Both the position numbers and the translations under genes were made by a program. Positions 33,407-38,331 of a stretch of DNA of 38,331 nucleotides are shown here, piece by piece (the first letter of the stretch is position 1; each line of letters begins with the position of its first letter). The stretch is from Vitrella brassicaformis (Eukaryota > Sar > Vitrellaceae): assembly GCA_001179505.1 (NCBI GenBank), contig CDMY01000158.1, forward strand, positions 6,921-45,251, read 5' to 3'. The notes beneath the pieces are model-generated. The model worked only from the letters and a program-made list of their open reading frames with translations. It did not search any database and was not told the origin of the DNA.

Positions 33407-34890
33407 TCAATTCAGCTTGAGCTCCTGCTTGAGAGCTTCCTCTCCTCCCTGCTCCAGGATCTCCCTCACGATGTCGAGGCCTCCTATGAGCTCGCCCTTG
33501 GCGTAGAGCTGGGGGAACGTCGGCCACTGGCTGAACTCCTTCAGCCCCTGGCGCACCTGCACACACACACAGCCAGACAGAGAGGGAGAGAGGGGTGGCT
33601 GCACAAGATGCGTGTGCGTGCGTGCATGTGGTGGGGGGTCACCTCCTCGTCACTGAGAATGTCGAAGGTGTCATATTTGATGTGTGCCATGTCGAGTAGC
33701 TGTACGATCTGGTTGGAGAAGCCGCACCGGGGGGCATCGGGGGTGCCCTTCATGAACAGCATGATGTCCGACTGGTGGGTGAGGTGCCGCAGCCGATCCT
33801 CAAGCGAAGACTCCCCCTTGGCTGCTGCAGCATCACTCTTCACGACAGAGAGAGAGAGAGAGAGAGAGTAGGCAGTGCACGGACGCAGAGGGGGAGAGAA
33901 GTGGACGCAACACACCTTCTGGTCACCGCCCTTGCTGGGCAGGACGTCCTTGAGAGTGCCTTCCTCGGCCATCTCCTTGATGATGTCCCAGCCGCCTATC
34001 AGCTCACCCTACGCACACATCAACAGCGATTGTGTCTGCCTGGCTGCCTGCCTGCCTCCTTCTCACTTACGTTAACGTATAGTTGAGGGTATGTTGGCCA
34101 CTTGGAGTACTCCTTGAGTCCCTGCCGCACCTGCTCGTCCATCAATATGTCGAACGTGGCGTAGTCGGCACCGATGCCGTTGAGCACCTCGACCGTCGCT
34201 CGACTGAACTTGCAGAACGGCTGCATCTTAGAACCCTCTGATATATACACACACACACACACACATCACGAGCACGATGCCAACATCTCTGACCACCCTT
34301 CTGGCTCCTGGCTCGTTTACGTACTCATGAAAAGCATGACGGGTGATGCGTTGATGAGTCCCTTGAGCCGCTCTTCCAGACTGCCGCCCTCCCCCTGGCC
34401 GCTGCCGGTCTTGTCGTCGGCCGCCTCTGGCTGTGGCGGGTTGGCGGCGATGGCCTGCAGCTTGGACACAAGGGCCGGAGGGTTGGCGCCGTGGATGCTC
34501 TCGATCAACCTGCTGCCCATCTGGATGACAACAGCCGGGATCGTCTCCACTCTGAAAGACAAGAAGACAGTTGAGTGCAAGGTGTCCATGTGCTTGTGCG
34601 TGCGCCTGACTCGGCGTGCTGTCGCAGCTCGTCTGCTTTGTCACTGTCCACTTTGTAAAACTTCATGTCCTTGAAATCTGCACGACACACACCCACACAC
34701 GCCACACATCCAACGGCATGAGGCCGTCATTCGCTGCTTGATCGTGGTTTTGACCTGTGGCGAGTGCAGGCAGCAGCTGGGCCATTTGAATGGATGGCGG
34801 GTGCCAGTCGGCATAGAAGAGGACGACCGACAGCACCGACGGGTTCCCCACCACCTTGCTGTTGAACTCGGCCAGAGATACGATGTCCAT
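33407..34890 (-). CDS. GRX3: Grx3/PICOT-like multidomain monothiol glutaredoxin (Trx-Grx-Grx), 7 exons, 344 aa
   Basis: Exons: 34890-34755, 34677-34611, 34551-34325, 34237-34071, 34008-33916, 33837-33643, 33556-33407; total 1035 nt. Proteins of this architecture bind Fe-S clusters with glutathione in cytosol and nucleus and act in iron delivery and sensing. An N-terminal thioredoxin-like domain (1-110) has HPPS where thioredoxins have CxxC ([11 protein letters not shown], residues 30-33), so it cannot do dithiol exchange. The first Grx domain (about 130-220) has [16 protein letters not shown] with Cys152 but Lys153 in place of the usual Gly, and later [19 protein letters not shown]. The second (about 240-340) has the canonical CGFS (Cys268-Ser271), [19 protein letters not shown] and an ELKLN end. 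The linker is Ala/Lys/Glu-rich. There is no targeting peptide. Two reverse copies of the TGCGAGCT core lie 110-136 nt upstream. Confidence 0.92.
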
Positions 34891-35167
34891 TCTCACCAAA
34901 TGCTGTCACGCGCACCTCCGCTTTCGTTGCCCCGGCTCGTAAGACCCGATGGGACACAGGCGTGGCTGTTGAAGATCTCTCCCTCCCTCCTCCGCAAGTT
35001 CAGCTCGCAGACCTTGTAGCTCGCAGGGAAAAAACGTCCGCTCTCTTGTCCGAGGCTTTGCGGAGGAGGAGGCAGTCAGTTGGACGACAAATCCGACGAA
35101 AACTGCAAGATCGAATCATTCGGCGAGGCTCCAGATCTGTCAGCACCGCAACAGAGCAGATCTGCCC
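34891..35167. promoter_or_regulatory. Divergent promoter region between Grx3-like and BTB genes
   Basis: 277 nt between start codons. CAGCTCGCAG (35001-35010) and TAGCTCGCAG (35017-35026) are two closely spaced reverse copies of the TGCGAGCT core, facing the Grx gene. No forward copy faces the BTB gene. Confidence 0.5.
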
Positions 35168-35863
35168 ATGACGAGCTTCGTGCGTCTGAATGTTGGTGGC
35201 CGTGAGTTCAGTGTGGCGATATCGACGTTGTCACGCCACCCCGACACGCTGCTGGGTCAGCTGGTGACCAACGAGTCGGCGGCCGAGTATCAGCTCATCC
35301 AGCGAGGCCAGCCCGTCTTCATCGACGCCGACCCCTCTCTCTTCCCCTATGTCATCGACTACTACCGACACGGCACGCCACTCTTCATCGATGGCAATAC
35401 CGACACGCGCAGGCTGATGCGCGAGATGCGGTACTTCGGCCTTGATGACATCAGCGACAGCGAGAGCGACGTACAGCGCCCTCCGCCATCGGAGAAGCAA
35501 CGAGCGTCGCGGATGGACGAGGTGATGCGGCGGGTGGCCGTCAAAATGGCGCGCACGTTGCTGCTCTGGGTGGACTTGCCTCCAGCTGGAAGCAAGTACA
35601 CCAACACAGAAATTTCAGGTCTCAAATCACTGCTCGACAGCATCTGTGATTGGGTGGGCCCTGAGGCGGCGGAGATCAAACGCTTCTCAAGTAGTGGAGA
35701 CAAGATTCTCATGCTGCTTGGCGAGGTCCGGAACGAGATGCAGATCTTGTTGCAGGAGAGTGGCCCATTCTTTTGCCGTCTGGAGCGGGCCCAGAGGGGG
35801 GGTTCGACGAACGTCGCCATCACGATCAACAGGGTATGCACGATGGAGCGTATGTATGGATGA
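35168..35863 (+). CDS. BTB/POZ (T1/KCTD-type) domain protein, 223-231 aa
   Basis: The N-terminal ~100 residues are a BTB domain of the potassium-channel tetramerisation (T1/KCTD) type: VRLNVGGREFSVAISTLSRH, then DTLLGQL, FIDADPSLFPYVIDYYRHG and MREMRYFGLDDI. Such domains oligomerise and often link Cullin-3 ubiquitin ligases to substrates. Residues 100-231 have no recognised domain: an acidic/Ser linker, a helical stretch (MRRVAVKMARTLLLWV) and a Leu-rich region. As a single exon the frame stops at 35861-35863 (231 aa). A good donor (AGG|gtatgc, 35834) and acceptor (ttttcag, 35903) would instead give an Ile-stop end at 35909 (223 aa). In an intron-rich region a one-exon gene is unusual. The ATG at 35168 is well placed just before the domain. 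Confidence 0.82.
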   Translation: MTSFVRLNVGGREFSVAISTLSRHPDTLLGQLVTNESAAEYQLIQRGQPVFIDADPSLFPYVIDYYRHGTPLFIDGNTDTRRLMREMRYFGLDDISDSESDVQRPPPSEKQRASRMDEVMRRVAVKMARTLLLWVDLPPAGSKYTNTEISGLKSLLDSICDWVGPEAAEIKRFSSSGDKILMLLGEVRNEMQILLQESGPFFCRLERAQRGGSTNVAITINRVCTMERMYG

Positions 35864-36173
35864 ATGGGTGAATGGGTTATTTTCTGTGTGGTGTGCTTTT
35901 CAGATTTGATGTGCTGCCTGCCTGCCTGGACTCATAGCTAGCTGTCTGTCTGTCTGTCTACCGTGTTGAATCACTCAGTCTTTTTGGCATATTCGGGAGG
36001 ACGCAATGCACGTACACTCACATACGTATACATATGACATGACTCATACCTGCCCATGTCTGTGTCTGTGTCTGTTTGCTCAATGACTGTGTCTCACTCA
36101 TCTTCACTGCTGTGACTCTCACACACTGACTGATTCACTGTCCATCCACCCGTCCATCGATGAGTGAGTGAGT
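35864..36173. other. Spacer between BTB and CDK genes
   Basis: About 310 nt in tandem orientation, holding the BTB 3' UTR and the CDK promoter. It contains CTGT and ACTCACAT-type repeats. No TGCGAGCT motif and no further gene are visible. Confidence 0.5.
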
Positions 36174-37560
36174 ATGATGCGTCAACAGTCGTCCCGCTCG
36201 CCACACCCGGCTGCTGCCGGCGGTGGTGCCGGCGGTGGTGCCGGCGGTGGTGCCGGCGGTGGTGCCGGCGGTGGTGGTGGCGGTGGGCAGAGGAAGCGGC
36301 AAAGACAGACACACACAGACAGTGACAACACATACGACGACATTGCCACACACGACAATGACAGCGACAGAGACACATTCATCCGAAGAGAGGTCGTCGG
36401 TACCATACGCACACAGACAGACAGACAGCGGGAAACAAGTGACTGTCCTCATACACAGTGTCTCCCTCTCTCTGTATCTGTGTCTGTGTGTTACATGTTG
36501 CAACCAGGTGAGGGCACATACGGTGTGGTGTATCGGGCACAGGAGCGGGGCACCAACAAGACCGTGGCACTCAAGAAGATCAGGACAGACCAACACGACG
36601 AGGGCGTACCAGGTCAGTGACTGCCTGGGTGGGTGGAGAGGGGACAGACAGAGACACATACATAGGTGGATGGATGGCTGGCTTTATGTATGTGTTTAAT
36701 TGTGTAGGGACGGCCTTGCGTGAGATCTCGTTGTTGCTGATGTTGGAGCACCCCAACATCGTGTCTCTGCTGCGGCCCATCCACCACACCAACGCACTCT
36801 ACCTCGTCTTCGAATGGACGGACTTCGACCTCAAAGTCAGCTGACCAGTCAACAAACAGCACACACGACACACCACACCCCCTCCATGTCTGTCTATGTG
36901 TGTGTCGTGTGTGTGTCGTGTGTGCAGCGGTTCATGAAGATGCATGACAGACTTGGCTACGGTGCCTGTCTGAGTGTGCCGATCGTGCGCCACTTCGCCC
37001 GGCAGCTCTTGTCCGCCATCCAACACTGCCACACCAACCGCACGATACGCCGGTGTGACTGAGGCGCTGGCTGACACAACCAACACAAGAACACATGACT
37101 TGACGTGCGTCCGTGGCATATGCATGCATGTCTCTGCCTGCGTGTCTGTCTGACCTCTCCAGTGACTTGAAGCCGCAGAACCTGCTGATCAACCGCCAGG
37201 GCCACCTCAAAGTCGGCGACTTCGGCCTCGCTCGAGTCTTCGAAATACCCTCACAGGTCAGTCAGTCAGTCACTACACACACACACATCACACACAGACA
37301 GAGGCGCCACGCAGGACTGTCTGTGTGTGTCTGTGTGTGGGTGTGACTCAGCCGCTGACGCACGAGGTGGTGACGCTGTGGTACCGAGCGCCTGAGATCA
37401 TACTCGGTGGACACGCAGCGACAGAGAGGAAGGCATAGATGCATGTCTGTGTGTGTGTGTGTGTGTGTTCAGGACAGGACTGCTACTCGACGTCCATCGA
37501 TATGTGGAGTGTGGGTCGGTCTGACTGACACCACACACACACACCCATCCGTCTATCCAC

Positions 37561-37591
<31 letters not shown>

Positions 37592-38331
37592 ATGCAGGCA
37601 CGATCTTGTATGAGATGTTGACCGGCCAACCGCTGTTCCCAGGCGACAGCGAGTTCGGCACACTCGTTAAGATCTTCCACAAACTCGGTACACGAGACAA
37701 CACACACGAAGTGACGCTTCACTGTGTGTGTGTGTGTGTGTGTGTGTCCCACGGCTCAAGGCACTCCCACCGAGGTGGACTATCCAGGCGTCAGCGAGCT
37801 GCCCCACTTCAAGGTCAGCCACACACAGCCGCACACAAACCACATCACAACTCATCTCTCACTGTGTATGTGTGTGTGTCAGGAGACCTTCCCCAAGTTC
37901 TCTGGTGTCGCTGAGGATGGCGTGTCTGTGCTCACGCGAGAGCTGGCGGGGTTTGACCACGATGGCGTTGACCTCATCCACAGGCACGTGTAGGAGGACA
38001 CATCCACACACACAGACAGCATGGGCAATCGATGCAATCATTGTGTGTGTGCGTCTCGTGTGTGTCAGTCTGCTTCGTTGGGATCCTCGCGACAGACTCA
38101 GCGCAGTGCAGGCACTCCGACACCCTTTCCTCACCAAACGCGATGCAAACGTATGACACACACGCACACAGAGAGAGCGGTCCATCCGTTCATCCCTCCT
38201 GCGTGGTGTCTGTTGTGTTGACGTTGTCAGGAGGCGTCGGTGCTCGCCACAGTGGCCGATCTGGCGGCTCACATGATCGAAGACATGGAGCGCAAGAAAC
38301 AGCAGCAGAAGTCAGAGGCAGAGCACGAGGG
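36174..38331 (+). CDS. Cyclin-dependent protein kinase with Gly/Ala-rich N-terminal extension (3' end outside window)
   Basis: Exons: 36174-36399, 36508-36612, 36708-36835, 36928-37052, 37163-37256, 37352-37406, 37473-37514, 37598-37687, 37761-37813, 37883-37983, 38069-38150, 38231 to the window end; about 400 residues so far. After a ~65-residue low-complexity N-terminus the kinase domain starts at GEGTYGVVY (76-84). Catalytic Lys98 is in VALKKI, and a PSTAIRE-position helix reads [10 protein letters not shown] (Glu116). DFG is Asp214-Gly216, and the T-loop [15 protein letters not shown] carries Thr229. [15 protein letters not shown] and [20 protein letters not shown] follow. This is CDK1/2-like by the [13 protein letters not shown] signature; it likely needs a cyclin and phosphorylates nuclear cell-cycle or transcription targets. 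The catalytic-loop HRD reads RRD (194-196), across a splice junction. The C-terminus continues into a charged KKQQQK helix. The intron at 37984 has a GC donor. Confidence 0.9.
36216..36275 (+). repeat. Five tandem 12-nt units coding for Ala-Gly-Gly-Gly
   Basis: The unit GCCGGCGGTGGT repeats five times in the first CDK exon, in frame, and is followed by further Gly codons. It encodes a flexible Gly/Ala linker before the kinase domain. Confidence 0.9.

Noticed and set aside
1-38331. tRNA, rRNA or snRNA genes
   Set aside because: I looked for tRNA B-box sequences and conserved rRNA or snRNA cores by eye and found none; a covariance-model scan would be decisive.

Overview
The window is nuclear DNA of a eukaryote. 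Every well-supported multi-exon gene is cut by introns of roughly 40-140 nt (one of about 420 nt holds an assembly gap), exons are short, and introns and spacers are full of di- and tetranucleotide microsatellites (TG/CA, CTGT/ACAG, ATGG/CCAT, GAGG/CCTC). The gene set (GCN5 acetyltransferase, PH-less dynamin, PICOT-type glutaredoxin, CDK, an oxalate/formate-type MFS carrier, an alveolate-style HAD protein) and a small protein with what looks like a signal-plus-plastid leader suggest a photosynthetic alveolate. A chromerid such as Vitrella brassicaformis is my best guess; this is inference, not a database match. There is no bacterial operon structure, no tRNA or rRNA, and no CRISPR array. One 300-nt block of N (24767-25066) lies inside an intron.

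I rebuilt exon-intron structures by hand. For all eleven genes whose start and stop are both in the window, the exon lengths sum to a multiple of three and splice phases agree at each junction. Layout: 44-633 (+) last exon of an unknown gene; 2593-7195 (-) GCN5; 7447-10679 (+) MFS transporter; 11876-14927 (-) secreted GH97 glycosidase; 15232-19834 (+) dynamin-related GTPase; 21245-22985 (-) EF-hand membrane protein; 23810-25941 (-) HAD protein; 26472-27051 (+) small putative plastid membrane protein; 27268-29706 (-) and 29721-32725 (+) a divergent pair of arylsulfotransferase-like proteins; 33407-34890 (-) Grx3/PICOT-like glutaredoxin; 35168-35863 (+) BTB protein; 36174-38331 (+) CDK, cut by the window end.

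Gene orientation alternates almost perfectly, so neighbours are head-to-head (spacers of 14-530 nt) or tail-to-tail (216-1960 nt). Several head-to-head spacers hold a motif with core TGCGAGCT. Its orientation matches the gene it precedes and it sits about 110-280 nt upstream of the start codon, making it a candidate promoter or start-site element. Five introns use GC-AG borders, four of them with the donor AG|gcacg. Many introns end in (TG)nCAG instead of a pyrimidine tract.

Most genes are housekeeping functions (chromatin, membrane fission, Fe-S/redox, cell cycle). The accessory-looking part is the secreted group: a GH97 glycosidase, a family known mainly from bacteria, and two arylsulfotransferase-like enzymes that start 14 nt apart, one of which carries a C-terminal PAN/Apple-like Cys domain.
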